A stretch of DNA of 64,000 bases from Chitinophagaceae bacterium UBA1931 (GCA_002337125.1 DDFJ01000004.1:1787889-1851888), one strand, 5' to 3'. Shown: positions 43,663-53,381, numbered from the stretch's first letter. The notes: a model not told the origin generated them from the sequence alone. Program-made: numbers and translations.

Positions 43663-43814
43663 GTGCTTCTTATTTAATTTTTTTAAATGGTCACATGTTA
43701 TTCGCCAAAAAATTTTCATCGGTAGCTGGTATAAATTACCTCGAAAATTTTATGGCTCATATCATATAAAATAGTTTTGTGCCGTAAAGATGATAAGTCT
43801 GTTGCTGAAAGACC

Positions 43815-43830
43815 TCATACTAAAGTATGA
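43815..43830. promoter_or_regulatory. Palindrome TCATACTAAAGTATGA
   Basis: A 16-base palindrome with central AA, between the LuxR-type gene and the DUF4199 gene. It shares the 12-base core ATACTAAAGTAT with the XRE-module operator at 26383-26402. Confidence 0.5.
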
Positions 43831-43871
43831 AACTGCTGATTGAACAAAGAAATAATACCAAAGAATGAGGA

Positions 43872-44354
43872 TCAGGCAATGAGTTTCAGTTGCCGTGCTT
43901 TATCAACTGCCTGTGTGCGGCGTTTTACATCGAGTTTTTCAAACAGTTTGGACGAATGTGTTTTAACCGTTGCAAGCGAAAGAAACAAACGGTCGGCTAT
44001 TTCCTGGTTACTCAACCCTTCGGCCATCAGTTGCAGCACTTCTGCTTCACGGCTGCTTAATCCCAGCTTTTGGCGTTCGGCATCTAGTAGCTTCAACTCA
44101 TCTTCATTCAGTTCTTTTACATACACATTCTTTTCAACGACGACTGTTTGGATTTCTGGTTTAGGTTTTACCAGCTTCAATGCAATCCATATACCCAGCC
44201 CGGTAAATACAATGGCAATGGCAAGAATATATATTTCGTAGGAATGATAAATAAGCACCAGTTTGTATTGCAATATCTGCAAGGCAAGCAGCAGTGCAAC
44301 GAGTGCCGTTGCATAAATAATTATTAGCCTGTATTTGCTCAGCAGTCTGCGCAT
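43872..44354 (-). CDS. Membrane-anchored LuxR-type HTH regulator
   Basis: This is a 160-residue protein that couples two N-terminal membrane helices (about residues 9-30 and 42-62) to a C-terminal LuxR/GerE HTH (about 98-157: LSSREAEVLQLMAEGLSNQEIADRLFLSLATVKTHSSKLFEKL). A short coiled linker (VVVEKNVYVKELNEDELKLL) joins them. There is no receiver domain, so it is not a normal response regulator. Membrane tethering of the DNA-binding domain suggests control by a membrane partner or by proteolysis. The DUF4199 gene follows on the same strand. Confidence 0.88.
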   Translation of the reverse strand: MRRLLSKYRLIIIYATALVALLLALQILQYKLVLIYHSYEIYILAIAIVFTGLGIWIALKLVKPKPEIQTVVVEKNVYVKELNEDELKLLDAERQKLGLSSREAEVLQLMAEGLSNQEIADRLFLSLATVKTHSSKLFEKLDVKRRTQAVDKARQLKLIA

Positions 44355-44419
44355 AGTGGCACTAAAATAACAGATTCTGCTGAAGGATGAAATAAGGTCT
44401 GTCGGCTTACTGCTGCAAT

Positions 44420-44770
44420 TTACTTTCGCAAAATTTTTTCCATTGCCTTGCCTTTTGCCAGTTCATCCACCAGCTTATCGAGGTAACGGATTTTCTGCAT
44501 CAGTTCTTCCTTAATTTCTTCGACACGATAGCCGCAAATAACTCCTGTAATTTTTGATGCGTTGGGATTGAAATGCGGAGCCTCTGCAAAAAAGGTTTCA
44601 AAATCAGTTTTATTATCAATGATTTTCTGCAATGCTTTTTGATCATAACCTGTTAACCAGGAAATGATGGTATCGAGTTCTTCTTTTGTGCGTCCCTTTT
44701 TCTCTGCCTTATTTATATAATGCGGGTACACACTTGCAAACGACATTTTATAAACTCTTGTATTGTCCAT
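44420..44770 (-). CDS. DUF2200 family protein
   Basis: This is a 116-residue soluble protein that matches DUF2200 over its full length: RVYKMSFASVYPHYINKAEKKG, TIISWLTGYDQKALQKI, TDFETFFAEAPHFNP, ITGVICGYRVEEI and the last helix MQKIRYLDKLVDELAKGK. The family is conserved in many bacteria, all alpha, with unknown function; members are sometimes noted as YjdF-like or peptidoglycan-linked without proof. It stands 65 bases upstream (on the minus strand) of the LuxR-type gene. Confidence 0.9.
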   Translation of the reverse strand: MDNTRVYKMSFASVYPHYINKAEKKGRTKEELDTIISWLTGYDQKALQKIIDNKTDFETFFAEAPHFNPNASKITGVICGYRVEEIKEELMQKIRYLDKLVDELAKGKAMEKILRK

Positions 44771-44950
44771 TGGAGTTATTGTTGGTTGGTAAAATTAATC
44801 AATCATTTTTTTTGTATTATTGAAATCAATGACAATATTATAAAGAAGAAGTTTGTTGATTATGCGACCAACAATGGCGTGGGATTTTATTTCCTTGCAT
44901 AACGAAATTATTTTATCTATTTTTCAGCCACTTGAAACAAAACCACAATC

Positions 44951-47900
44951 ATGAATAACCAACACTTGCTGTGTACAGTAATGTTCACGCTACTCTTCCT
45001 TCACCCTTTTGCCCAGCAAAAATCGTATAATCAAAACCAGGCACGCAGTAACCACACCCGTTCATTCATCAATACAAATGATGCATGGAACTTCGGGCTT
45101 AACAGTGGTGGAGCCTTTGCACTAAAGAGCAATGAAAATACATTGTTCAGGGGCAACAGCCTTGCTTCAAAATTTATGGGCCAGTATTATTTTGGCCCGG
45201 TAGGTATTGGATTAAACGGAGGAATCATCTCCGGTAATTTCAGTACGCAGGCCATTGATGCATTTATCACCGACAGAAAATTTACCGGCTCCACTTTTAC
45301 AACAACCAATCCTTTTAATGGCTACCTGTTGCTGGGACCATCGCTCCGGCTTGGGCAACGCATTCAGCTGATTGCAGAAATCAAAGGCGGCATGTTTTTT
45401 AACCAGGGTGGCAGTTTAACCATTGCACAGCAAGGTGCTGTTCGTCCGCTTTATCGTTTTGAAGCAGGTAATAAAAATTTATTTCCCGGTTTTAACGGTG
45501 GTCTTTCCATTGCTTATCCTGTTGGCAACAGTTCATCCATTATGCTTACAGGTGATTACATGCACTCCTCTTCATCTGTACGCATGTACGATCCGCAACG
45601 GGGCATTGATGTACCTGTTGAGCTGAAAAAGAAAATGCAGCTGTTTACTGCAGGTATTTCATTTGTAAAAACATTTGAGATAAAATCGCCGAGAGATGCT
45701 GCAAGTGGACAGGCAAGTGGAAAGCGTACACATGAAATCAAAACTCCCCGTGATGCTGCAAGCGGACAGGCCAGTGGTAAAATGGCAACAACAAATGATG
45801 ATGGTGGAAGTATCATCAACCCTGATAAACCGGCATTGATTAAATCAAAAACAAAATCAAACCAGTCGAACGACCGCACAACCAATCCTGCTTGCGGACC
45901 AGTTACAGTTAAAACAACCAATACCGATGGCACAACAGATGAAATGACATTTGCATGCCCCGATGATGCGGTGAATTATAAAACGGCCATTAACAGCATT
46001 AATAACGGAATGCCTAACCGCATCTCCATGAATGTTACTGTTCCCAAACAAACACAGGGAGCAACCTTTGGTGAAAAAGTAAACCAGGGTTTGCATGCAG
46101 CAGGTGGTGCATTGGCACAAGGTGCAGCTTTGAAACAAAATATTATTCATCGTGATCTTGCTGCAAGAAATATTATTTCAGGAAAAATTATACACAGTGC
46201 AGGTGGTGGCAGTGGAGGTATTGTTACCAATGCAGCAGTTTCAGGTGTATCAGCTCTCAGTGGAGGAAGCGGTGCTGCATCTGCATCATATGCAGCAACA
46301 GGACGAATGGCAGGTTCAAACACGCCCATCATCAAAGGCGCTGCTGTTCACTTTTATGCAAGAGAAGCAGGCAGTGGCATGGCTACCGGCCGCAGGCAAT
46401 ACAAACCTGCTTACTTCGATGGACAAACACAAACTGAAGTTTGCAATCCATGCATGGCAACAATCTCCAATCCTTTATACACGGGAACGAAAAATGAAGG
46501 AACCAATCCGCTTCATAAAGAGAACCGCATGGCAGCTGATGGCGGTGATGATGATTGCGATGGTTTAGCAGAAGGTTTTGATGTGATGCTGATTGACCGT
46601 ACAACAGGTGCTGTTGTTGCATCCACCAAAACCAATCACTGCGGCGAATACTTTTTTGCCAATGTACCTGATGGCGCTTACACAGTTGAAGTAAGCGGTG
46701 CATCCACCATTGGCAAACAATACAATGTTTCCTTAACAGGTGAAAAAACAGATGTGGCAGGTGAAATCGTTGCTTCCAGTGAAATATGGCAGCATATTTT
46801 ATATAACAACAATCCCAATCAACGAGCAGGCATCAGTACCTCACGCTCAAACATCAGGGACAAACGAAGCATTACTGTTACAACAGGCGATACCGATAGT
46901 GATGGCGCTCCTGATTTCTTTCGGGTGATGGCTGAATTTACCGATGGCACTTCAGGCGATATCAGCAGTCAATGCACAATCAATAATACCAGTCCAAAAA
47001 CCATCATCATTCCATTTGAAAATCAAAACCAGAAAGCAAGCATCAACACAACACGATCAAACATCAAGCATCTTTCCATTTCAGTAAACGATCAAGGTGC
47101 AATTGATAAAGCCTTTGCTATTTTTGCCGACGGAACAAGTCGTGAAGTAACACAACTGGCAAACATCAAACCTCATCCTAATGTTGTGCAGCTCACAATT
47201 GCAACAGGTGATGTGGATGGTGATGGTGCTGCCGATCTTATCTGGAGCCCGAGAAGCAATGTATGCATCAGTGCAAAATCATCAGCTGAAAATAAAGATG
47301 AAATTGATGAATCAGTTTTCACAGCAACCGATGCATTCATCAGCAATCTTCCCATTGCTGTTGGCGATCTGGATGGTGATGGTGTTTCTGAAATCATTGC
47401 AGGAAAGAAGAAAACTTATTTTGAGAACGGTGATATTCCCACAGAAGAACAACGGCAGCAGGGAGCATCATTACTTGGCGGAGCGTTGCCCGGTGGTTCT
47501 GTTATCAGCTCAGCTTTACGTCCCGGTAATCCAATTGGTGGCATCAGCATTAAAGGTGGAAAAAATCCCGGTGGTAATTTAAGAACCGTTACAACAAATG
47601 AACTGGGAGAGTTTGAGTTTCCCGGTTTAACCAAAGGCGATTATACTTTCTCCACTGAAACAAGATATATTATTTCGGATGAAACAGATGTTGATGTCAT
47701 CAGCAACGATACCACTACTGAACGCAAAGGCGATGTAAAAATCACTGCATCACAAAACAGTCAGTCGTTAAAAACAACAGTACCCAAACAAACACAGGGT
47801 ACAAGCTTTGGTGAAAAAGTAAATGCCGGGCTTGCTTCTGTTTCTTCCTTAACACAAACTCTTGATGATATTGATGAAAAGCTGAACAACGATCAAACAT

Positions 47901-48148
47901 CTGCACGTGCAGGTATAAGCACATCACGCAGTAATATCAGGAATGTAAAATCAACCCTTGCTGCTATTCAAGCCGATCTTGCAAATAATAACATAACAGA
48001 AGCGCAGGCAAAAATGCAAACACTCAACAACCAATTGCTTTCTTTACAGCAATCCTTACAAAATCTCGGCAATCAATACACATCCATTTCAAATGTGTTG
48101 AAAACAAAACACGATACGGTAAAGAATTCAATCAGTAATATCAGGTAA
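44951..48148 (+). CDS. Large exported repeat protein with N-terminal beta-barrel
   Basis: This is a 1065-residue protein with signal peptide MNNQHLLCTVMFTLLFLHPFAQ. Residues about 40-240 look like an outer-membrane barrel (WNFGLNSGGAFAL, YYFGPVGIGLNGGIISGNF, SIMLTGDYMHSSSS). Next come two RDAASGQASGK repeats (about 243-277), a motif also seen in Hcp-like proteins. A carboxypeptidase-regulatory/SdrD-like unit (GEYFFANVPDGAYTVEVSG) lies near 565. FG-GAP/dockerin-like calcium loops (GDTDSDGAPDF, GDVDGDGAADL, GDLDGDGVSEI) fall near 650, 755 and 805. Two PKQTQGxxFGEKV repeats and three xISTSRSNIR-type repeats are scattered, with a coiled coil at the end. No T9SS tail. Function unknown. Confidence 0.8.
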   Translation: MNNQHLLCTVMFTLLFLHPFAQQKSYNQNQARSNHTRSFINTNDAWNFGLNSGGAFALKSNENTLFRGNSLASKFMGQYYFGPVGIGLNGGIISGNFSTQAIDAFITDRKFTGSTFTTTNPFNGYLLLGPSLRLGQRIQLIAEIKGGMFFNQGGSLTIAQQGAVRPLYRFEAGNKNLFPGFNGGLSIAYPVGNSSSIMLTGDYMHSSSSVRMYDPQRGIDVPVELKKKMQLFTAGISFVKTFEIKSPRDAASGQASGKRTHEIKTPRDAASGQASGKMATTNDDGGSIINPDKPALIKSKTKSNQSNDRTTNPACGPVTVKTTNTDGTTDEMTFACPDDAVNYKTAINSINNGMPNRISMNVTVPKQTQGATFGEKVNQGLHAAGGALAQGAALKQNIIHRDLAARNIISGKIIHSAGGGSGGIVTNAAVSGVSALSGGSGAASASYAATGRMAGSNTPIIKGAAVHFYAREAGSGMATGRRQYKPAYFDGQTQTEVCNPCMATISNPLYTGTKNEGTNPLHKENRMAADGGDDDCDGLAEGFDVMLIDRTTGAVVASTKTNHCGEYFFANVPDGAYTVEVSGASTIGKQYNVSLTGEKTDVAGEIVASSEIWQHILYNNNPNQRAGISTSRSNIRDKRSITVTTGDTDSDGAPDFFRVMAEFTDGTSGDISSQCTINNTSPKTIIIPFENQNQKASINTTRSNIKHLSISVNDQGAIDKAFAIFADGTSREVTQLANIKPHPNVVQLTIATGDVDGDGAADLIWSPRSNVCISAKSSAENKDEIDESVFTATDAFISNLPIAVGDLDGDGVSEIIAGKKKTYFENGDIPTEEQRQQGASLLGGALPGGSVISSALRPGNPIGGISIKGGKNPGGNLRTVTTNELGEFEFPGLTKGDYTFSTETRYIISDETDVDVISNDTTTERKGDVKITASQNSQSLKTTVPKQTQGTSFGEKVNAGLASVSSLTQTLDDIDEKLNNDQTSARAGISTSRSNIRNVKSTLAAIQADLANNNITEAQAKMQTLNNQLLSLQQSLQNLGNQYTSISNVLKTKHDTVKNSISNIR

Positions 48149-48179
48149 AGATTTGCTTCGTTTACTATAAAACAAAAAG

Positions 48180-48205
48180 TCCCGGTGATTACGCCGGGGT
48201 TTTTG
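48180..48205 (+). terminator. Terminator of the large repeat protein gene
   Basis: CCCGG and CCGGG enclose TGATTACG and are followed by TTTTT, about 30 bases after the stop. Confidence 0.75.
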
Positions 48206-48247
48206 TTAAGCGAATTATTTACAAGATACTCAACTGTGGAAAACATA

Positions 48248-48505
48248 TTACCACATCAATGCTGCAAGTATAATTATTGCAAGTGCATGAATAACGACCT
48301 TAATAAAATTCTTCCTATCCACTTTAATTGACAGGTAAATGTTTCGTAGTAAAAGCACTGCAACAACAGGCATTAAGATAAATAATGAAAGCACCCCTAA
48401 ACCAAGCGTGCAGGGTCCACTCGGGTAAACCCTATCCAAAATATAAACAACCGCTGCAGCAGCAAGATAAAATAACAGTGTCGGTCTGATAAATCGCAAG
48501 GTCAA
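48248..48505 (-). CDS. Small membrane protein, 85 residues
   Basis: No family is recognised. Three hydrophobic segments are visible: LLFYLAAAAVVYIL (about 10-24), LGVLSLFILMPVVAVLLL (about 36-53) and a C-terminal VVIHALAIIILAALMW (about 69-85). A short PSGPCTLG loop and a basic SIKVDRKNFIK loop join them, giving a likely inside loop before the last helix. Single gene, convergent with the large repeat-protein gene. Similar tiny membrane proteins are common in the phylum; no role can be inferred. Confidence 0.65.
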   Translation of the reverse strand: MTLRFIRPTLLFYLAAAAVVYILDRVYPSGPCTLGLGVLSLFILMPVVAVLLLRNIYLSIKVDRKNFIKVVIHALAIIILAALMW

Positions 48506-48694
48506 AGTCTTTGTTTTAAACAGGTTTCGTTTAGCTAACTATCCTTACATAAATATAAACCATATCAGAACCCTGCAAAAAGGCTTTGTATTTGGTTAAC
48601 CAAATCACCCTGCTCTTTTTAACAATTCTGTTTTCTCCGCAACTCATTCCGGCACGGTATTTTTGTTCTTTACTGCAACCATCAAATAATTCCC

Positions 48695-49993
48695 ATGCGT
48701 TTACTTTTCTTCTTTGCTCTTTTGCTTTTCACCAATCAATCAAAAGCACAGGACTTTTTTATCAACAAGGACACCACCATCAATAACACGTGGAATATTC
48801 CAAAAGGCAGTATCATTAAATTCGGAAGTAAAGGTAAGATCAGCGGTACAGGCACCATTAAAGGCGGCATTATTGATGCAGCTTATACACAATGGATTTT
48901 TGATACATCGCTCAACGTTTTTCCCGAAGCCACTTACAGCAATCTGTTCAGTGCAAAATGGTTTGGTGCAGGGCAGTTTAAAGACAATTACCCGGCTTTG
49001 CAAAAAAGTATCAACACTGTATTAAACAACAGCAGCACATTGCATAATTTATTTATTCCACGTGGTGTATATGCTTTCAGCAAACCGCTGAAAGTTGAAA
49101 GCGTTTACAAAAGCAGTTTCAGCAACTGCAGCATTCATTTATTTGGTGAATCGTCTTTCTGGGACAGTGGTCAAGGCACTACATTGCAGTACACCTCCAC
49201 AGATGGTTTTGCATTGGGCATTCAACTCAACAAAGGAACAGAGATCGATCATCTCACAATTACCGGCATGTTTAAAGCCCCGGAAGGAAATGATGCAGAA
49301 TATTATGCAATTCCATTTGATCAGTTCAACGATGTAAATGGCAAGTGTACACCGCTTTATGCCGGGCTTGTTATTGACTACGACGGAAGTAAAAACGTAA
49401 GCGGTTCTACTGGTATAAAAATCCATGATATGAACATCGGCAATTTCACCATCAACTATCTTATCAGTCCGAATGGTAAAACCTTTAATGCCGATATCCT
49501 GTTGTTCGAAAACATCCGTTGCGGTAATGCAAAGGTTGGCTTTGCAACAGGGCAGGCACAGGAAAAAGGAAATGTTATCCGTGGTATTTACAGCTGGGGC
49601 AGCATCCACACTTTATACGTTGTTGGCAAATACGGTAAAGCACAGGCCGGCAGTTATACTATTGACGGTGGTAATATTGCCGGTCGTTGTATCCGTTTAT
49701 TTGATATTTCGCAGGCTGGTTGGTACAGCAGCAACATCAGTAACCTGTTTGCAGAAAGTTTAGGCAGCATTGGCAACATCAGCACACAAATACCAGTAAA
49801 CATCAGTAACTGCACTTTTCATTTTATGTATCCTTCAAAAGTTGGAAAACAGGTATTACTAAACAGCAATAGCGAAAAAGTGGTGTTCAGTAATTGTATT
49901 CTACGTTACTATGGTTTACAGGATCCAATGCTTATAAAAGGGAAAGCAACATTTAACAACTGTCAGTTCAGCGGAACCGTTGTTAATCAATAA
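48695..49993 (+). CDS. Secreted right-handed beta-helix (pectate lyase-like fold) protein
   Basis: This is a 432-residue exported protein with signal peptide MRLLFFFALLLFTNQSKAQ. The first mature part (INKDTTINNTWNIPKGSIIKFGSKGKISGTGTIKGG) and the later repeated short strands with Asn ladders (INYLISPNGK, GNVIRGIYSWGSIHTLYVVG, INNCTF-type, VVFSNCILRYYG) match parallel beta-helix proteins such as polysaccharide lyases and GH28. AFSKPLKVES fits the pectate-lyase-3-like start. No catalytic set can be named. It lies beside a PNGase F-like gene and a PL10 lyase gene. Confidence 0.8.
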   Translation: MRLLFFFALLLFTNQSKAQDFFINKDTTINNTWNIPKGSIIKFGSKGKISGTGTIKGGIIDAAYTQWIFDTSLNVFPEATYSNLFSAKWFGAGQFKDNYPALQKSINTVLNNSSTLHNLFIPRGVYAFSKPLKVESVYKSSFSNCSIHLFGESSFWDSGQGTTLQYTSTDGFALGIQLNKGTEIDHLTITGMFKAPEGNDAEYYAIPFDQFNDVNGKCTPLYAGLVIDYDGSKNVSGSTGIKIHDMNIGNFTINYLISPNGKTFNADILLFENIRCGNAKVGFATGQAQEKGNVIRGIYSWGSIHTLYVVGKYGKAQAGSYTIDGGNIAGRCIRLFDISQAGWYSSNISNLFAESLGSIGNISTQIPVNISNCTFHFMYPSKVGKQVLLNSNSEKVVFSNCILRYYGLQDPMLIKGKATFNNCQFSGTVVNQ

Positions 49994-50147
49994 ACAGTTT
50001 TTTATAAAGCTGATCAATTAGCAGAGTCCAACATATGCTTTGTGGTAAACATTTTCAAAAGCAAAAAAACATCTTTCATTTTGCATCTCTAATTTCATCA
50101 ACTTTGCGGCGGATAAATTCATTTGATGATTGCTTAAAAAAGTTTGT

Positions 50148-52088
50148 ATGAAAACCGTCTGCCGTTTGCTGTTATGCTTATTTACCATAACAGCATTGTT
50201 TACTTCAGCATCTGCTTCCGATACATTACATGTTCTTTCGCACAGGGCACAAACAGTTGTAACCGACCCTTCCAAAGGCATCAACAGCTACAAACGCTGG
50301 GCTGTGTTTCCTTCTGCATCGCAACCCATCCGTAAAATTGTTTTGCATATCAGTTTCGGTTGTCCCGATTCCATGCGTTGTGCCGATTGGGATTATGTAG
50401 ATAATGTGATCATTAAACGTGTTGGTGGCGTAAACGGTGAATCAAAAGATTTTGAAATTGCACGATTGCTTACGCCTTATGGCGGTGCATTTGCCAAAGA
50501 ATGGAAGTTTGACTGGGAAGTTGATGTAACAGATTTCAGTTTGCTGTTAAGAGACAGTGTTGAAATTGATTATGTGCACAGCGGTTATGAACCCAACAAA
50601 GACCGTGGCTGGAAAGTAACAGTTGATTTTGAACTCATCAAAGGCAAACCTGCAGCCGAACCCATCAGTATACAAAAAGTATATGCCGGTAATTTTCTTT
50701 ATGGCGACAGTACACGCAGCATTGAACAGGATTTAAAACCTTACACGTTTAAAAAAGAAGCAAAGGCTGATTATGCGGTGTTTAAAATTTATCAAACCGG
50801 TCATGGTGCAAATGAAGGAGATGAATGCGGCGAGTTCTGCAGCAAATACCGTGAAGTATATTTCAATGATCAGCTTATTGACAAACGCCCTATCTGGAAA
50901 GAATGCAGCGACAATGCATTATATCCGCAGGCAGGCACCTGGATTTACGACCGTGCAAACTGGTGTCCCGGCTATTTGCAAATTCCTGATCAGTATCTCC
51001 TGCAATTGAAAGAAAACAATCGGCTTGATGTAAACATGGAGCCTTATTTAGCTACAGGAAAAACACAGGCAGTTGAAAACATAACAGCCTACATCATTCA
51101 ATACAAAAAACCAATCGCTGCAAATGATGTAGCCATTGTTCAGCTCATCAATCCTGCCACACAAATGGTGAACCAGCGTTTCAGTTCGGCTGCAATAAAA
51201 CCATCTCTTGTTATTCAGAACAACGGAAGTAAAGTGCTTCATGCAGCAACCATCAGTTACGGAACAGCGGGCAATGCAGTTTATACGTACAAATGGAAAG
51301 GAACACTTGCTGCCGGCAAACAGCAAACCATTGAACTGCCTCACACAATCGACATCAGCAATGCAGTCAACCGTTTTGAAGTAAGCGTAACTAAACCCAA
51401 CAATACAGCCGATGCATTTGAATGGGATAATAAAATGGCAGCAACTTTTACCGCACCTCCTGTTCATGCACAAAAGATTGTGGTTGCATTTAAAACAAAC
51501 AAACAACCGCAGCACAACAGTTATTCCATCAGCAATACAAATGGCGAAACAGTTGCTTCACGCAGCTTTGATTCATTACAGAAAGAAAAACTCTTTGCTG
51601 ATACAATTGTATTGAAAGAAGGTGTTTACCAGCTCAATGTAAAAGATACAGCCAATGATGGTCTTGAGTTCTGGTTCAATACTCAAGGTGGTTCGGGTTA
51701 TGTTCGTTTGCTGGATGAAAAAGGAAACCTGCTTAAACAGTTTGATCCCGATTTCGGCTGCTGCATCAATTACACATTTGAAGTAAGTGCAGATACAAAA
51801 CGTTTTTCACCGGTGAATACAAAACCGGCTGTGAGTTTATATCCCACACGTACAACAGGCATTACAACTCTTGATTATTACAGCGGCAAGGAAGAAGATG
51901 TGCTTGTACAGATTATTACCGATGAAGGAGCAACACTGGTGGAAGAGCACCAGTATAAAAAATTAAAAGCAGGAACATTTACATACAATCTTTCTTACCG
52001 TCCTGCGCAACGTTATTACCTGCGTGTGTATAAGAGTGGTGAATTGATTTACAACAAACGTATAAGAGTGGTTGAAAAAGTGAACTGA
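50148..52088 (+). CDS. PNGase F-like secreted protein with T9SS type A-like tail
   Basis: This is a 646-residue exported protein. The start at 50148 gives MKTVCRLLLCLFTITALFTS as signal; the ATG at 50130 is less suitable. Residues about 35-330 match the two PNGase F domains: KIVLHISFGCPDSMRCADWDY with the catalytic-type Asp region, then GDECGEFCSKYREVYFNDQL and NWCPGYLQIPDQYLL. Such enzymes release N-glycans from glycoproteins. An Ig-like middle (about 340-430) and a C-terminal sorting-like domain (SLYPTRTTGITTLDYYSG, TYNLSYRPAQRYYLRVYKSG) follow. Activity is not assured because catalytic Asp/Glu residues were not aligned. Confidence 0.85.
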   Translation: MKTVCRLLLCLFTITALFTSASASDTLHVLSHRAQTVVTDPSKGINSYKRWAVFPSASQPIRKIVLHISFGCPDSMRCADWDYVDNVIIKRVGGVNGESKDFEIARLLTPYGGAFAKEWKFDWEVDVTDFSLLLRDSVEIDYVHSGYEPNKDRGWKVTVDFELIKGKPAAEPISIQKVYAGNFLYGDSTRSIEQDLKPYTFKKEAKADYAVFKIYQTGHGANEGDECGEFCSKYREVYFNDQLIDKRPIWKECSDNALYPQAGTWIYDRANWCPGYLQIPDQYLLQLKENNRLDVNMEPYLATGKTQAVENITAYIIQYKKPIAANDVAIVQLINPATQMVNQRFSSAAIKPSLVIQNNGSKVLHAATISYGTAGNAVYTYKWKGTLAAGKQQTIELPHTIDISNAVNRFEVSVTKPNNTADAFEWDNKMAATFTAPPVHAQKIVVAFKTNKQPQHNSYSISNTNGETVASRSFDSLQKEKLFADTIVLKEGVYQLNVKDTANDGLEFWFNTQGGSGYVRLLDEKGNLLKQFDPDFGCCINYTFEVSADTKRFSPVNTKPAVSLYPTRTTGITTLDYYSGKEEDVLVQIITDEGATLVEEHQYKKLKAGTFTYNLSYRPAQRYYLRVYKSGELIYNKRIRVVEKVN

Positions 52089-52125
52089 AACACGAAGACT
52101 GGAAGACACAAAGAAACACAAAGTA

Positions 52126-52155
52126 AAATGCCCCTCGGATGAGGGGCATTTGTTT
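52126..52155. terminator. Terminator between the PNGase F-like and pectate lyase genes
   Basis: A perfect 11-bp stem (AAATGCCCCTC / GAGGGGCATTT) has loop GGAT and sits between two converging genes, with A/T runs on both sides. Confidence 0.85.
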
Positions 52156-52211
52156 AAGCTTATCTGTTTTCTTCTTTGTGCTTCTTTCTGTCTTTGCGTC
52201 TTCGTGGCAAT

Positions 52212-53381
52212 TTACTTCACCCATTTTTTCTTCCACGCTTCATAAGCTTTTAATACCGATTGCGGTTCGTATGTGTACCAGCTGTAACCTGTTCTACGTT
52301 CACGCTCCACTTCTGCTAATGAATAAACAACCTTACTATCCCTGTTGCAGAACAGCGGACGGTGTGTGTTGAGTTCGTAAAATCTTGTCCAGATAGGAGG
52401 TGCAGCTGAATCAGTTATCACAACTCTGTCCTTGTTAGAAAAATGAAATGCAAACTGTACGGGTTCTGCATCAACTGTTTTTACACGGGTGTACAATATT
52501 TTGCTTTCATTAAACCATGCCACAGCATTCTGTACAGCATCAATTATTTTTTGTGAGGGATGATCAATGCTCATCAGCAACAAAACAATACCACAACTTT
52601 CACCATTGGAAATAGCAGGTGGTTCAAACTTTCTTGCCCAATCAGGCAACAACGTATTTTCATTATGCTGCTGGCACCAAACAGTTGGTTTGCCTTTATC
52701 ATTGATCTGCATTTTCAGGATACAATCAATGCCCTTATCAAATGCTTCCCCGACTTTCTTCTTTCGCTTATCATCAATAAACGCATATTGAATTTTGTTT
52801 TCATTGATCTCCTTCAACAGTTTCATTACACCCACCATTGCATCATCATTGAATGTAATGTGCCTGCTGTAATTATTCTGTAGCGGATAATATTGCGGCC
52901 AGCCTCCATTGCTGTACTGGGCAGACAGAATAAAGTCGATGCCTTTTAATGCAGCTGTTTTGTAGCGTTCATCTTTTGTTACATAATACACTTTACACAG
53001 CAAGGCAATCTGCGAGTAAGTCGACCTGTTATCAAAAGTTGTATTCTCTTCTTTCTTTGTTGCAATCAGCGAATCTTTTTGTTCGGGAGTAAGAATGGCC
53101 ATGATATCATAATTCTTTGGCCAGCCTCCATTGCTTCGTTGGTAGAGCAATACATTATCAGCAACTTCTTTTAATTGTGTTGCCTTGTATTTTGGCTGAT
53201 TTTTCTTTGGCTGAATGATGGCTTCCTTATCAAATATATCATACCAGTGATGAGCATTGTCTTCAAACAAAGCCGTATCAATGAATTTGAATTCGGATGG
53301 CACTTGTGCTGTTGCATAACTGCTGCACAGCAGTAATAAAATTGCCAAAAGCAGTTTGCCGGTTCGTTGTGTAGTAAGCAT
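52212..53381 (-). CDS. pelA: Pectate lyase, PL10 family
   Basis: This is a 389-residue exported lyase with signal MLTTQRTGKLLLAILLLLCS and a typical (alpha/alpha)3 PL10 fold. The repeated NGGWPKNYD (about residue 88) and NGGWPQYYPL (about 155) are the family marks, together with TFDNRSTYSQIALL, HITFNDDAMVGVMKLL, CQQHNENTLLPDWARKFEPP and ARKFEPP-type Arg loop, and SNGESCGIVLLLMSIDHPS. PL10 enzymes cut polygalacturonate by beta-elimination with Ca2+ and an Arg base. Secretion to the periplasm or outside is expected. It adjoins other plant-glycan-type genes but no SusC/SusD pair is present. Confidence 0.92.
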   Translation of the reverse strand: MLTTQRTGKLLLAILLLLCSSYATAQVPSEFKFIDTALFEDNAHHWYDIFDKEAIIQPKKNQPKYKATQLKEVADNVLLYQRSNGGWPKNYDIMAILTPEQKDSLIATKKEENTTFDNRSTYSQIALLCKVYYVTKDERYKTAALKGIDFILSAQYSNGGWPQYYPLQNNYSRHITFNDDAMVGVMKLLKEINENKIQYAFIDDKRKKKVGEAFDKGIDCILKMQINDKGKPTVWCQQHNENTLLPDWARKFEPPAISNGESCGIVLLLMSIDHPSQKIIDAVQNAVAWFNESKILYTRVKTVDAEPVQFAFHFSNKDRVVITDSAAPPIWTRFYELNTHRPLFCNRDSKVVYSLAEVERERRTGYSWYTYEPQSVLKAYEAWKKKWVK

